From Magnolia sinica (taxonomy: Eukaryota > Streptophyta > Magnoliopsida > Magnoliales > Magnoliaceae): DNA of 64,000 bases. Shown one piece after another: positions 21,982 through 34,700 of this stretch; position 1 is the first letter of the stretch, and each line of letters starts with the position of its first letter. A model generated the notes under the pieces. It was not told where the DNA came from, did no database searches, and saw nothing but the letters and a program-made list of their open reading frames with translations. The DNA lies in the NCBI RefSeq assembly GCF_029962835.1, contig NC_080588.1, positions 11,302,001 through 11,366,000 on the forward strand, read 5' to 3'. The position numbers were made by a program, and so were the translations under genes.

Positions 21982-23121
21982 TTAGTCAGATCCTGAAGGA
22001 GTAGGAATAGATGGATCAATTTTGTGTAAACCCTTAGTAACGCGCCGCATATACTTGCGCATATAAGCAAACTGAGATGCTTGCGTTACATGTATTTCAA
22101 CCACCTATTCCTCAAGAGAACGCAACCTTGAGCTCTCATCAAAGCCAGAAGGCTGATAGTCCGGATCATTTCCAGAGTCTAATTCGATTTCATCAAAAAC
22201 ATCATCCATATTAACATCGCGAGGAGGAAGATTACCAGCTTCTTCTTCATTCCTTGCTTCAGCACCACCACCACCAACATCCACTTGGCCAGGAGCCAAT
22301 CTCAATTTCATCTTGTTAATATTTGAATTGTTAAAAATAAGATGATGGATAGGGGCCTCTCCAACAAGCATAGCCACAAGCATGTGAGTGGCTAAAATAG
22401 TCATAAGATAAGCAAAAGAAATATCACTATGACCTGGATGGAGACGAAACTGAATGATGGAATGACAAATTAAAAAAGATAGACAGATGTTAACACCAGT
22501 GATGATAGAATGCAAAACACGAACTATAAAAGCAGTTAGTTCGATTTTGTTACTAGAACGTGGATACAGATTTGAAATAAAGATTTTGTAAAGAACCCTG
22601 TATCTAGGTAACAAATACTTTGAAGGGAGCGCATTCCCTTTATGAGTCCATTACACTTCCATATTACACAAATCTCTAGTGAGCGTATGCTTTTCTGATT
22701 CTGAGAGTTTTTCAGCTAAAGTATGAATGAGAATACCCTCATCATTAACAAGTATTTCCATGAGGTCAGCAATCAGATGACGATCAACATCAAATGGACC
22801 TTCTCTAGTATCAATTTTAAATGTTAAATTCTCACTTGAAAAATCAGAAATGCATGCAAATATGGATTGAGTAATAGATTGGTATGCGAGCCCACCCCAA
22901 TGTAAGATGTTATCCCAACCTACAGATTGGAGTAGAGGCAGGATACCAAAATGAGCAATATGGTTAAGATCAACTGGACGTTCAACGATGACATTGTGCA
23001 TACACAAATCCCGCACAGATGAAGAATCATCTTCGGGTGATCGAAGATGGTGCCGAGTGATAGGAGTTGATCTAGAGGATGATGGACCACGGGAAGTTTT
23101 CTTTTTCCCTCTAACATCCAT
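21982..23121 (-). pseudogene. Accessory ORF X of element A, after pol
   Basis: One 380-codon frame from ATG 23,121 to a stop at 21,982, with two in-frame stops (22,651 and 22,105). Order: basic, Ser/Arg-rich N-terminus (DVRGKKKTSRGPSSSRSTP); a globular part with FGILPLLQSVGWDNILHWGG, ending in YPRSSNKIELTAFIVRVLHS and ICLSFLICHSI; an acidic linker (DVNMDDVFDEIELDSGND); and a C-terminal helix that could form a coiled coil (RLRSLEE...VTQASQFAYMRKYMRR). It resembles the 'putative plant transposon protein' family; that match needs a profile search. Two related copies lie in element B. It occupies the place of the env-like ORF of SIRE elements, but I see no membrane-fusion features. Confidence 0.7.
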
Positions 23122-23599
23122 TTGCAATACAAGATTCAAGGAAACAAATAGATTCAAAAGATTTGAAGTGGGGTTTTGATAGATCAGATTTTACAATAGA
23201 AAACTCTAAACTTGTAATGAAAAATCAAATAGATTACTCCAAGAATGAAAATGAAGTACTATTAACAAGAATCTACAAGAACAATGCAAAAGAACTACTA
23301 ACCTTGAAGAACAATGAAGGTGGGTTCGACTGGTCGGGCGTCGGCTCATTGTAGAGTGAAGTGGAAATGAAGAAGATGAAAATTTTCTCCAATTTTAAAA
23401 GCACCACTGAGTTCCATAACGGGTCGTGGATGTTCTCGACCAATTGTACCAAGATCGGTCATGTACATACATAATTGGTCGTATATCGACTGAAAAATAC
23501 AATTTTCATAAAAATTTAAAATTTAAACCATTAAATTATCAAATATAAATATACTATGATACAAGTATGCAAGAATATTCAATTTAAATTGTACATACC

Positions 23600-24959
23600 T
23601 CAAATTTCAATTTACTAAACCTGTTTTTGTCGAACGGTTTAGTGAAGATGTCAACAAGTTGAGTCTCGGTCGGAATGTATTATAAGGATATTAATTTTTC
23701 TTCCACTAATTCACAAATGTAATGATACCTAATATCAATGTACTTGGTACGTGAATGCTGGATTGAATTTTTAGAAATATTTATAGCACTGGAATTATCA
23801 CAATATAAGACCATAAAATCTTGTGCTATTCTGTAATCGTTTAGCATACATTTCATCTAAACAAGCTGAGTACATGCATTTCCAGCTGCAATGTATTCAG
23901 CCTCAGCAGTTGAGAGCGATAGGGAACTTTGTTTCTTCCTAAACCAAGAAACTAAACAATTTCCAATATAAAAACAACCACCACTGGTTGATTTCCTATC
24001 ATCGATATTCCCAGCCCAATCAGCGTCAGTGTACCTAGCCAACTGAACTCTAGTATCATATGGACACTAAAGATCCAAATTTACAGAACTTACGACATAT
24101 CGAATAATCAGCTTAACCGCAGTTAGATGTGACTCTTTAGGGTTAGACTGATATCTAGCGCAAATACCAACACTTAAAGCAATGTCAGGTTTACTAGTAG
24201 TTAAATAAAGTAAACTACCAATCATACTTCTATACAATTTAGGATCCACATCTTTACCTGTAGAGTCCTTTGAGAGTCTTAGAGTTGTACTCATAGGAGT
24301 ATGAAAATTCTTACCATTCTCAAATCCAAACTTTTTAATCAAGTTCAAGGCTACTTGGTTTGAGAAACAAAAATACCATCAGGTTGTTGTTTTACTTGCA
24401 ACCCTAGGAAATAATTTAATTCCCCAACCATGCTCATTTCGAACTTAAATTTCATTAAATCTACAAACTCAATAGTCATGTTAGTACATGTTGATCCATA
24501 AATAATATCATCAACATAAATCTGAACCATTAAAATATCATCGTTATGTTTCTTAACAAAGAGCGTCTTATCGACACTACCCATTTGAAAATTATGACTT
24601 AGTAAAAACTTAGTCAATTTTTCGTACCATGTCCTAGGAGCTTGTTTTAGACCATATAGAGCTTTTTTAAGACGGTATACATGATCAGTATACTTAGGGT
24701 CTTCAAACCCTGTAAGTTGTTCAATATATACTTCTTCATGTAAATCACTATTCAAAAAGGCACTCTTTACATCCATTTAATAAATTTTAAACGTTCTAAA
24801 GCATGCAATGGATATAAAAAGTCTGATTGATTCAAGGCGAGCAACTGGGGCAAAAGTTTCATCGTAATCAATCCCTTCTATTTAAGTGTACCCTTGTACA
24901 ACTAGTCTTGCCTTGTTTCGAATAATATTACCAAGTTCATCAGACTTATTTTTAAAAAT
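23600..24959 (-). pseudogene. Copia reverse transcriptase and RNase H of element A, broken
   Basis: RT begins before 24,900 with stops, then [20 protein letters not shown] (24,776 down), [14 protein letters not shown] and the intact catalytic box YVDDIIYG. A frame change near 24,350 follows, then MIGSLLYLTTSKPDI and RNase H: YTDADWAGNIDDRKSTSGG, SLSTAEAEYIA and LYCDNSSAI. Stops occur at 24,064-24,066 and 23,857. The end has IPTETQLVDIFTKP, the usual copia terminus. All catalytic acids of RT and RNase H appear present, so the lesions are stops and one shift. Confidence 0.92.
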
Positions 24960-26160
24960 CTACTTTGTTCCAATAATATGTTTATCTATAGGTCTAGGAA
25001 CAAGGTACCAGACATTATTTTGAACAAACTGATTGAGAGCTACTATCCAGTTTTCGTCAGAAAGAGCTTCTTTTACGTTTACTGGTTTAATCTGGGAAGT
25101 AAAACACACGTAGTTACATATGTTTGCTAATTGTCTACGAGTGCGCACACCAGTGAGAGGGTTTCCAAGAATTTGAGTGGTTGAATGATCTTTGACATTC
25201 CTTAATTCAGAATTATTTTGACTTGATGAAGTATCTGGTTTGTCAATCAAAAGAACTTCATCATTATCTGAACTAGGGGCAGGTGTATTTAAGTGATCAT
25301 CAATGACCACATTAATGGACTCTTGAATCACACCAGTCCCGTTGTTCCGAACACGATATGCATGACTGTTTAAAGAATATCCTAAAAAGATCACATTATC
25401 ACTTTTTGTGTCAAACTTTCCCAGATTTTCTCGGCCACGCAAAATATAACAGTTGTTGTCAAAAACTCGAAAGTATTTGACAGTAGGCTTCTTATCAAAC
25501 CAAAGTTCATAAGCAATTTTATTATTAGATTTACATGTATAAACTTGGTTAATAATATAGCACGCAGTATTTATGGCTTCAGCCCAAAGATTTCTAGGGA
25601 GTTTCATACTATTCAACATTACATTTTCCATTTCTTGAAGCACTCTATTTTTCCTCTTCACAATTCCATTTTGTTGTGGTGTTTTGGGCGCAGAGAATTC
25701 ATGCGATATTCCCTGATCGCTACAGACTTTCTGAAAGCTGCTATTCTCAAACTCAGATCCATGATCACTACGGATCTTACAAACTTAAGAACTTTTTTCA
25801 GTTTGGATCCGTTTGAGAATCCTTTTTACGTCATCAAGGTTTTCTGATTTATCCCTTAAAAAGGCTATCCAAGTAAATCTGGTAAAATCATCCACGATTA
25901 CCATTATGTATTTTTTGTCACCTCGACTCTCTATCCTGGTAAGTCCTATAAGGTCCATATGGAGAAGCTCGAGTGGTCTTGATGTGGTATTGGAGTTCAC
26001 CTTTTTGTGAGAGCTCTTAGTTTGCTTGCCATACTGACATTCACCACATATTTTGTCTACTTTTTGTAATTTAGGTAGACCTCTTATTAGTTCTCTCTTG
26101 CTCAATCTGTATAAATTACGGTAGTGTACATGTCTAAGGCGTTTATGCCATAATCTGTTT
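24960..26160 (-). pseudogene. Copia integrase of element A, broken
   Basis: Integrase inserts the cDNA. The zinc finger is readable: WHKRLRHVHYRNL followed by KICGECQYGKQTK (H and C pairs). Core: LELLHMDLIG (first Asp), then YIMVIVDDFTRFTWIAFLRD. A stop at 25,785-25,787 interrupts, after which RSDHGSEFENSSF and PQQNGIVKRKNRVLQEM (second Asp region and Glu region) follow in the same frame. The C-terminal part ends with KFDTKSDNVIFLGYS, the copia GKF-type module. Confidence 0.9.
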
Positions 26161-26698
26161 CATCAGTATGGACAATGTAGCATGATTGATTAGATGAGCT
26201 ATAATCGCTTACAATATAGTAGTTTTCAGAAGTCCTGCGACCAGTTAATATTACAGAACCTTTTTTGTTTAAAATTTCACAACCTTGATTAGAAAAGTTC
26301 ACGCTGTGATTCTTATCGTATATTTGAGATATGCTTAACAGGTTGTGTTTTAACCCCTCAACATATAAAACATTCTTAAATAAGGGAAGGTTATAGTGTT
26401 GAACCGTACCTTGGCCAATAATCTTATAGTTACTACCATCACCAAATGTGACTGACCCATCAGTCATATCTTTAAGGTCAGTGAATAAAGCTTTGTCGCC
26501 TGTCATATGCCTGGAGCACCCACTATCTAGGTACCACTTTGAATGGCTTGTTGCTTTGAATGCAGTGTGGGCAACCAAGTAAGTAACCTTAGGAACCCAT
26601 TTCATAACTGTTTTGGGTTTAGGGGTATAGTTGGTCTTTTTCTGTCTGTTGTTGTAAGAATGCCCTATTAAGTTAGATTTTAAGAGCTCCTTAAGCAA
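26102..26698 (-). pseudogene. Copia protease region of element A
   Basis: Aspartic protease of the polyprotein. WYLDSGCSRHMTGD (about 26,490-26,535) carries the D-S-G active site, followed by VTFGDGSNYKIIGQGTV and LKHNLLSISQ, the normal order for copia protease leading to integrase. It is in the same frame as gag. The frame ends at 26,102 while integrase is open in another frame from about 26,145, so a frameshift separates them. Confidence 0.9.
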
Positions 26699-26702
26699 AT
26701 CA

Positions 26703-28339
26703 ACTATTTTTTTAGCTAAAGGGTTTTGGTTTTGAGTTTTATAGTTGATATAGTTACTTTTAGGTTTTTGAAAAGTTTTAGCCTTTTTAGAAAAACTTTG
26801 ATAAGTACTTTTTCCTTTTGAGTTAGAGGTTTCTCCTCTTATAAACTTAGGAGGGGTATTCTTCTATTTAGAAGGTATATTCTTATCATAGCCCAACCCG
26901 GATCTGTGGCCACATTTTCTAAATTCTGATAAAAGTTTTTCAAACTTTGGATCTCCTTGGGTATACCTCCATGTATCCTTTAAACTCAAAAGTAAAGAGT
27001 TTTCAAGCTTAAGTTTATCATTTTCAGATTTAAGTTTTTCAATCAGGGAGGTTTTGAATTCTAAATCACATTTAGTCTTTTCAAAACAATCTGAAATATA
27101 GGATTTTTCTAAAACAAGTTAATCAAAATTTTCTTTGAGTTTTAAAAACTTTTCTTTTTGAAGTTTCAGTTTTATGGCAATTTTACAACTTTCCTTGTAT
27201 AGGGCATTGTAAGCATCTTGCAGTTCTTCTTCATTTTCATGATCACTATTCAGATTTTCTTCACTAGTTGAGTCATCATGATCTAAAAAGGTGAACTTGG
27301 CTAGAGTCATAAGGGCTTTAACTTCATTGCTTGACTCAGATTTAGAATCTTCTGATTCAGAAGAGGCTTTAGTGCCAGAAGATTCATCCCAAGTAGCCAA
27401 CATTCCTTTCTTTTTAGATTTGTCCTTTTTAGGACATTTGTTTGCTAAATGCCCATATTCTTGGCAGTTGTAAAATTGACTATCTTTCAAAGAATTCCAA
27501 GTTTTAGATTTAGGTTTAGATCTTTTCTTATCATTTGATTTTTGAAAATCAACCCTCTTCTTACTTTTGAAAATCTTATAAAACTTTTTCGCTAAAAGAG
27601 CCATATCGTCTTCAGAATTTTCTAAATCAGAGTTTTCTTAAGAAATATATTTAGAATATTTAAGAGCGATAGATTTACCTCTAGGAGCTTTAAAATTTAA
27701 CTCATAGGTTTGTAAAGAACCAACTAGTTCTTCTACCCTCATATTGTCCGTATCACGAAGTTCCTGGATCGCGATTACCTTAGAGTTGAACCGTTTAGGA
27801 AGTAAGCGTAGTATCCTTGCATACACTTTACTTTCTGGGATTTTATCACTAAGACCCCACATAGAGTTTACAGTGTCATTCAATCTTGTATAAAAGTCCA
27901 TAAACATTTCATTTTCATCCATATGAATTTCCTCAAATTTGGTTGTGAGGAGTTGGACTTTAGATTTCTTGACAATTAATGTACCCTCATGTGTCATTTC
28001 TAAAATATCCCAAGCTTGCTTTGCAGTATCACAGGATATAATTCTTTTGAACACATTTGGTGATAGTACGCAAGTGATTATATTTAGTGCTTTTGCATTG
28101 GCACTACTCTCATTTTTTTGAAGAGTGGTCCACGAGAAATACGGTGTTACTCTCATCGATTTTGAACCATCGATGCCAATCACTTCAGTGGTAGGTGGGA
28201 TCCATTCATATACTGTGGCTTGCCACACACTCTCATCCATTGATTTGAGAAAAATCCTCATCCTGACTTTCCAATAAGCATAGTTGGAGCCATCAAATGG
28301 TGGAGGCTTAGTGACTGAAAGGCTATCAAAATTTGACAT
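26703..28339 (-). pseudogene. Copia gag of element A, broken
   Basis: Particle protein. One frame runs from the ATG at 28,339, with stops at 27,638-27,640, about 27,119 and about 26,862 but no shift. N-terminal signature PPPFDGSNYAYWKVRMRIFL, then AKQAWDILEMTHEGT, FEEIHMDENEMFMDFYTRLN and MRVEELVGSLQTYE, all typical of copia UBN2-type gag. The zinc knuckle reads FYNCQEYGHLANKC: the first cysteine of C-x2-C-x4-H-x4-C is Phe, so zinc binding is probably impaired. A coiled coil follows (KLKLENSLLLSLKD region). The frame continues into protease. Confidence 0.9.
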
Positions 28340-28420
28340 CTTATATATAGCTTAGATCGTTAGCTTAGGAAATAAATCCAAGAATAAAGAATGGATCGTT
28401 AGCTCAAAACGAGCTATTAA

Positions 28421-28432
28421 GCTCTGATACCA
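28421..28432 (-). promoter_or_regulatory. Primer binding site, initiator Met tRNA (element A)
   Basis: The minus strand reads TGGTATCAGAGC, the standard Ty1/copia primer site complementary to the 3' end of tRNA-iMet, two bases inside the 5' LTR. Confidence 0.93.
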
Positions 28433-28434
28433 CT

Positions 28435-30364
28435 TGAAATGGCCTAGCTATATGTCTTTAGGTGGGGGTGAATAGGACTATGCCAAATAAAAATTTTAAC
28501 AGCGGAATATAAATAAAGGAATGATAGCACTTTAAACAAATCACAATATGGAAATGTAAAACAAACTCAAATAAAGAGATTGATACCAATGTTGTTTTAA
28601 GGATAACGTTGCACCATAAAAACCAAGGGTTTATGGCAAGACAACCTTACTAGAACAAATTGAATATCAAAAACTCAAACTGAAAGGAAATAAAGGAAAT
28701 AGCAAGAAATAAATTCTAAACTATTACAACATTTCCACAATGCTTGAAATGTAAATATTACAACATTCACATCCACACATACATCCCACAAATCTGAATG
28801 ATAAAAGATATATAAATTCAATGAACATTCAAACCACAAGACACAAAGAATTATAGTGGTTCGCCTGTGTGTACACCAACTATTCAACAACAGCCACACA
28901 GCTACTCCACTCCTAATATCCTCACACAGGAGATATCAGCGTTCACTATTAAAATAGGTTTCACAGGTTCACCTAAAACTTTCACAATTGTATCTTTTTA
29001 ACTTGGGCTTACACAATCCAAAAATCCACTTTCTGAGTTTTCTGGTTCTCCTCAGATAGCCAACACAATGAGATTTTTTTGGCGAATCTCAAAAGAAAAC
29101 TAAAAAGAATAGAAAATTTACACAAATGTAAAATACCTGGATTTCTCCTTCTGTAGCAGCCCGATAGAACTAATCGGAGTAGAAGTTCAAATATAGAAGT
29201 TCAATGTCCAATACTCACTTTAAAATGGTTCTAAGTTCTAATTGATTTTAAATTAAACCAAATTGGGCGTAACTCTATATGATTTTGATTCCAAGAAGAT
29301 GAAATACAACAATTCCTCTTTTCAAATAAGATTGGAATATAGGAACCAAATCAAATAAAAAAAGCTAACAAAAGAGAATATTAAATATGCACAATGTAGC
29401 TTAAAATGAACACAAACTTATCTCAGAGTGGAGCCTTGAATTTTCTTGAATTGAGTTGTCAATCTCTGAAATTTGTGTTCAATTTATAGATGCAAAAATC
29501 TCATCTACAACTGGTTTTGGGAACCCTTCGACTGGTCGTAGAACCAACAGCATTTTGAATTTTTGAGCGCGATCTTAAAAAACCATTCTATGACTAGTCT
29601 TAGGATTTCTACAACTGGTCTTAGACCACCTACAACTGGTCGTATCTGACCCATGACTGGTCGTAAGAAACCAGGATTGGTTACTGTAGTTCGAGTCATA
29701 GATCTAGGACTGGTCGAAGGACGAGGTGTGACCATTCCTACGACTAGTCAAATAGTCTCCAGGACTGGTTGTAGAATAACCAAAAAAGTTTTAAAATTTG
29801 CAACAACGTAGAACTGGTCGTGGAATTTCTTAGACTGGTCGTGGAATCAATGTTAGGACTAGTCAAACAAGGTTCAGGACTAGTCTTAGAACAGACCAAA
29901 TTCATATAAAAAGATTCAGTTTGAATTATGTATACAAAATGACCTACCCTAAGGTTAATCTAAGGTCATTCATACCTGGGACATGAAGTATGAACATTGA
30001 AACTTCATTCTTTCAGATGAAGGTTGACCTTTGAACCTTATGAAGCTTGAGATCTCTACTTGATGTAGCTTGATCTTGAGATCTTCTACAGCTTGAAATT
30101 AAACTTCATCTTGAGTTGTACTTGAGTCTTGAACAAACACTCTTCTTATCGATGTAGCTCTGAACATTGATGCTTACAGAAGAGGACAAAATACATGACC
30201 TTGCATTTCTTGAAGTCGATCGCCATACTTGACTTGAAGCATTGTGATGTCGTGTCTTGAACATACACACACACACATATCAACATACAAACATAAGACA
30301 TAGATAGAGGTTTTGGCACAACAAAATTTGACAACAAAAGGAGCATGAGACGATAGCACTTACA
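28435..30364 (-). repeat. Element A 5' LTR
   Basis: Partner of 19,451-21,437. It has the TATA box at 29,480-29,489 (minus) and the ACTGGTC motif cluster (29,510-29,890). At the position of the other copy's TA microsatellite it has a short AC run (30,263-30,276), and it lacks the poly-G run. Transcription would start here and run leftward. Confidence 0.92.
29480..29489 (-). promoter_or_regulatory. TATA box of the element A 5' LTR
   Basis: CTATAAATTG on the minus strand, kept in the same place in the other LTR (20,496-20,505). In the transcription direction it is immediately upstream of the ACTGGTC motif cluster reading away on the other side. Confidence 0.5.
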
Positions 30365-31044
30365 GGCACCCACTCTGCCCGTATAGGTGTATGGTCTTTA
30401 GTTTAGAAGATCTGACTAATTTTTAAGGGGTGGGATTAGTTCTCGTGTGTAAAAGATGTAATGCTATGTAATTGCACTGATGATTGATCGATTCGAATTT
30501 CTGATGCACAAGATCCAATTATATTGGCAAGCCATAGAGCATACATTCGAAACGATCGAGCGTAGGTGCAAAGTAGGACGTATGGGATGCTTGATGCTGT
30601 ATTGGAGCTTATGATAAAAATGACAGCCAACTGACTAAGGTTTCTGGTGGACCTACTCCGATTATATCGGCAAGCCTTAAAGCATATGCCCACCAATCAG
30701 ATGCGAGAAAACGATGGAATGCAGTGTAATGCTGATATATATGAGGAGCAAGGGGTTGAGAATGAAGTTTGCATGATACAAATGCTCTAGTTTGATGAAA
30801 CTGATTAAAGCTTGAATGGTAGGATGAACAATAGTGTTGCAAGGCTAGATCGAGTGGCTCATATTTGAACTTAGGTGGCTCATGAACCTTAGAGTCTGGT
30901 TAGGCTAGGATAAGCTAGGGCTGTACTCTCTCTCTCTCTCTCTCTCACTCTTACTCTCCTTAGTGGTGAAATGGATCAGGATCTACTGGATGTAATGGGG
31001 ACTCCCTCTGAACTCATGATGCTTGAAATTAGAAGGGAAGGGGG

Positions 31045-31054
31045 CTATTTATAG
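31045..31054 (-). promoter_or_regulatory. TATA box of the element E LTR
   Basis: CTATAAATAG on the minus strand about 0.7 kb from the LTR start, followed in the minus direction by a GA microsatellite (30,925-30,948). This supports a minus-oriented LTR. Confidence 0.5.
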
Positions 31055-31759
31055 CCTCTAAGCCGATTTTTCTGGTAATTGCTAGTAATCTTAGGGGCAA
31101 AAGGTGGTTGAAGGGCTATGATTGGAGATTACCATATGACACCATCTAATGGGTTGGATGAGGTGGTAAAAGTGTAATTTTGGATAAGGAGATGGGCATC
31201 AGAGTAAATACAATTTAACCGCACACTTAGGGTCTGAAAAAGGGTAATTCCACATGCTTGAGGGATGTCACCCCAAAGAGGGGGAGTGCCACGTGGCCAG
31301 TGGGAAGCTAGTTGCCGGCGGTCCCCACTTAGACTCCCTACTTTGCTAGGCAACCTCCTCCAAGTGTGTGGAAGCTCTGCTGTGAAGGTTGCTACTTTGA
31401 GGTTTTTCATATTTCTCCAATTGGGCTTTATTTTGGGCTTTGATTTGGGCTTTGTTTTAGGCTTAACTATGTAAGTTGACTGGGTTATTGGATTAGGTAG
31501 GCTGACCGAGTGAGTTAACTCAGTGAGTTGACTAGGTGAGTTAACTCATCGAGCTGACTCAAGTTTCTAGAGTTTTTAACTTCCTAAGATTTTAGGTTTA
31601 GGCAGACTAGGTTGAATGGGAAGATTGGGTTGAGTTTAGGGTTTAGGATTATGGTTCTTAGGATTTAGGCTTCTATATTAGGATTTAGGATTGGGGTTTG
31701 GTTGACCATCCATCAATTCAAACCCAATCAGCTTATCAGCCTGGGGTGGGGTGTTTACA

Positions 31760-34700
31760 CCTAGAACCATCCATTCTTTCACAAATTAGATGAAATTCTT
31801 CATCACCATTAATATCGATAAACCTAATAATTCTTTCTGCCTATTTCACAATAAAGAGTTTGGTCTAGCTTGGTTCATCGAAGAGTTTGAAACAACCAAT
31901 GTGGAGATGCCTAGGCTTCGAGATAAGGCCAGGGAGAGCTATCTCCTCTGTAAAGATCTCCCTTACGGTGGCACTATGGAAACTAGTATCAATGCTAAGG
32001 TAGGGGTCGAGCAATACTACCCCAATCTCCTGGCTTGCCAATTCGGTCTCGCTCAATCCCTTCCCCACCCATTCACTCATAGGACTGGAAATCAACTTCC
32101 CTATGACTGTATGCTTGCAGATTCGGTTGGGAATTTCCAAACACTAACAATTTTGATATAATATGCACAGCTTTCTAACCTCTTATTTTTCTGCACTTTT
32201 TTGTGAATGGTGGGCAAATTATTATAATCGAGTAGTTACTGAATCCACTAAGCTTATCATTGCCCGTCTCTTTCCTTTTGTGCTAAAGATAGAGAAACAT
32301 GTGGCCAAGAGGAGAAAGATGGTGATTAAAGGAAATAAAAAAGCAATAGTGTTAAAACTGGCCTTGTCCCCAAGTCAGAGAAAGGCACTGTCACAAAGAA
32401 CAACATCGGTTAGTTTGATCATCCCCCTCTAACAACAACAAAGGTGGTTAATCTAACTCCTCCCCAACCAAAACACCAAAAGGTTACGATCGTAGGTTTG
32501 ATCAAAACAAATTTACCAATTCAACCGATCTAGACACCCACAACTTTACTCGTACTTACGAAGATTTTTGACCTTGGACCTCTTTTAGGTCTCTCCCTAG
32601 ACCTCATATTCCTTCAATTGTTCAAGCCACATCAATAAATCCTTCATCAACAACTAACAGAAGTAGTCGAGCTGTAACACAACTTCAGGTATCGCTTTTG
32701 TAGCTGAGATTGTTTCTACCTTTAAAACATATTTCAAAACAAAGTATTAGTAAGGACTCACCCTTAGATTATGCTTGGAAAATAAAAGAAGCTCAGAAAA
32801 AATATGAGGAAGCCCATTTCAATCGAGCTTTTAAAAAATGGAAGAAATATATGGAAAGGTTGAACCATCCCGATCTTCCTCTCGATCGCTAACTCAAACC
32901 TTATCAACCCAATACACTACCTTTTCCTACTTCTAGTCGGCCTCTGATGATACCTATCAGTGATCCTTCTAAAATTCAACCAATGATTGACTAATATTGT
33001 GCCATTACTATTTATTTTGATTTAGGTTAATGTTTTCCCTTTTCTCTTTCTTTTTTGTTTTCTTTCTACTTTCTTTACCCTTTCTAATGTTTCCTCAACC
33101 ATATATGCAGTGTAAGAGAATTGTCGACCCCTGAGAAACAGGTAGTCCTTACAGTAGTAGCCCCACAATCTCAACCAATGTTGCCAGCCATTATTGCTAT
33201 TGCACCAAACAAAACTGGAACTCCCATGATGGAACTTCATGAGACTGATTCTGAAGTGACAGTAAGCAATATCCCTTAGCCTGGTGATCAAGCTCATGAA
33301 GACACAGAAGTCATTCAATCAATAGACCATGAGGCTTTCTCGGCCACTATCAATCAGGATGATGACTAACCCCTCATGGTGATGTTACAAAGTTCTCGTA
33401 GAGCCTTATCTTCCCACTTTACACTAACGTTGGCCAACCAACCTACACATCATTGGAAGCAACCGGGTAGTCGGTTCTGAGCACAACTAACAAGCATCAG
33501 GTACTAGTCTTAGATGAAGAAGAACCATCTTGGTTGTTTACAACTTCTTCTTGCCGAATAACAACTACTGAGGCTCTTGTGAATGTTGACATTATAGCTC
33601 CCATGCCTCTACTAGCCAACATGTTAATAACACCTCCTTCATCACCCGAGGAAACACTTCTGGTTGAAGAAGTACTCTCCTCCCTTAGTTAAGTGCTTAA
33701 CAATGATATCATAGTGGCCGAGTCTCCAGCACCTTCTTCCGAACTTCAACAACTCTAAGATGAGCTACGAACTCTTATACGCTCAGGGGCAACTGAAATC
33801 ATCTCTATCGGGGTTGTTCGAGAGACTTTCACTCATATACTACTATCAAGTGTTTTCTTGCTCAGATGAAGCTCTCTCAACCAAGATGCATATGCTTCAT
33901 GAGTTCCTAAACTTAGTGCATGAGTATCAGGATATCAACATCACGATCGACAAGATTCAGGCCGATCACTCGATCGAGCCCTTAAATTAAATGAAGTTAC
34001 TGTTACTGGAGAAAAACTCTCTACTACCTATGTTTATCTAAAGGAATTAGACATGAAAATGACCAATCTTACTACTCAAATCACAGTGTTGGAGGAAATA
34101 TTAGGGATATTGAAAAATCATCATGAAGAATTGGTAAGGAATAAGAGACAATAAAATAAAATAAAATCAAAAACCAAATTCAGCAACTTGGTCACCTTCA
34201 TCTGAGATAACACTTCAGTTGTCGGTTAGGCTAGGCGTATAGCCTCGAAAACTCGAATAGCTCTCAACTGACAAGAAGACAGGCAGTCCAAGATATAAGA
34301 GAAAATGGTTGTTTTTTCCTCTTTTAATTTTCAATCTTAAATCGGCATGTATTACTATCTTGATTAATGAAACTAGCAAAAGTGCCACTTTTGCTTTTTT
34401 ATATCTTAACTACTAAGTATTTTTCTTCTTGTGAGCTAAAAGTAATAACTGCCCTAATAACATGGCATAGAAATGAGGATTCATAAGTCATTTCCTTTGC
34501 TGAAATAAATGCTAATATGGTTCCTCATCCTAACTCCTTGGAGGTCGATATGACATTTTGGATGCTATTACTGTACATTATGAGGCATTAAATTCAGGCA
34601 TGATCCATGTCCTAGGATAGTTATATAAACACCACTTGGATTTTTTATTTTCCTCACAGATCCAGATTCTCAGCCTCCAACTTTCCATACTTATGCAAGT

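Larger units (their letters stand above)
19451..30364 (-). mobile_element. Element A: SIRE-like Ty1/copia retrotransposon, 10.9 kb
   Basis: The structure is complete: LTRs at 19,451-21,437 and 28,435-30,364, an initiator-Met tRNA primer site, a polypurine tract, and in minus order gag, protease, integrase, RT, RNase H and an extra ORF after pol. Flanks are AGCAC (19,446-19,450) and GGCAC (30,365-30,369), a 5-bp target duplication with one change. Long LTRs (about 1.9-2.0 kb) and an ORF downstream of pol suggest the SIRE/Maximus lineage. The LTRs still match at most positions in the stretches I compared, so A is younger than C. All ORFs carry stops or shifts. Confidence 0.93.
19202..31759 (-). 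mobile_element. Element E: probable solo LTR in the PMD ORF, itself interrupted by element A
   Basis: Flanking the copia element A are 249 bp (19,202-19,450) and 1,395 bp (30,365-31,759) that belong to neither A nor the PMD ORF. On the minus strand the block starts TGTAAACACCCC at 31,759, has a TATA box, and near A carries GGGTGCTTAACACCTTCCC, a phrase I have seen in LTR elements. The 5-bp flank CCTAG occurs at both sides (19,197-19,201 and 31,760-31,764). The inner end (CCCATCCC) is not the canonical CA. No coding sequence remains, so a solo LTR is the simplest reading. Confidence 0.55.

Noticed and set aside
21982..23121. Envelope gene in element A
   Set aside because: The position fits the env-like slot of SIRE elements, but no signal peptide, fusion peptide or membrane anchor is visible, and the related ORFs in B also lack them.
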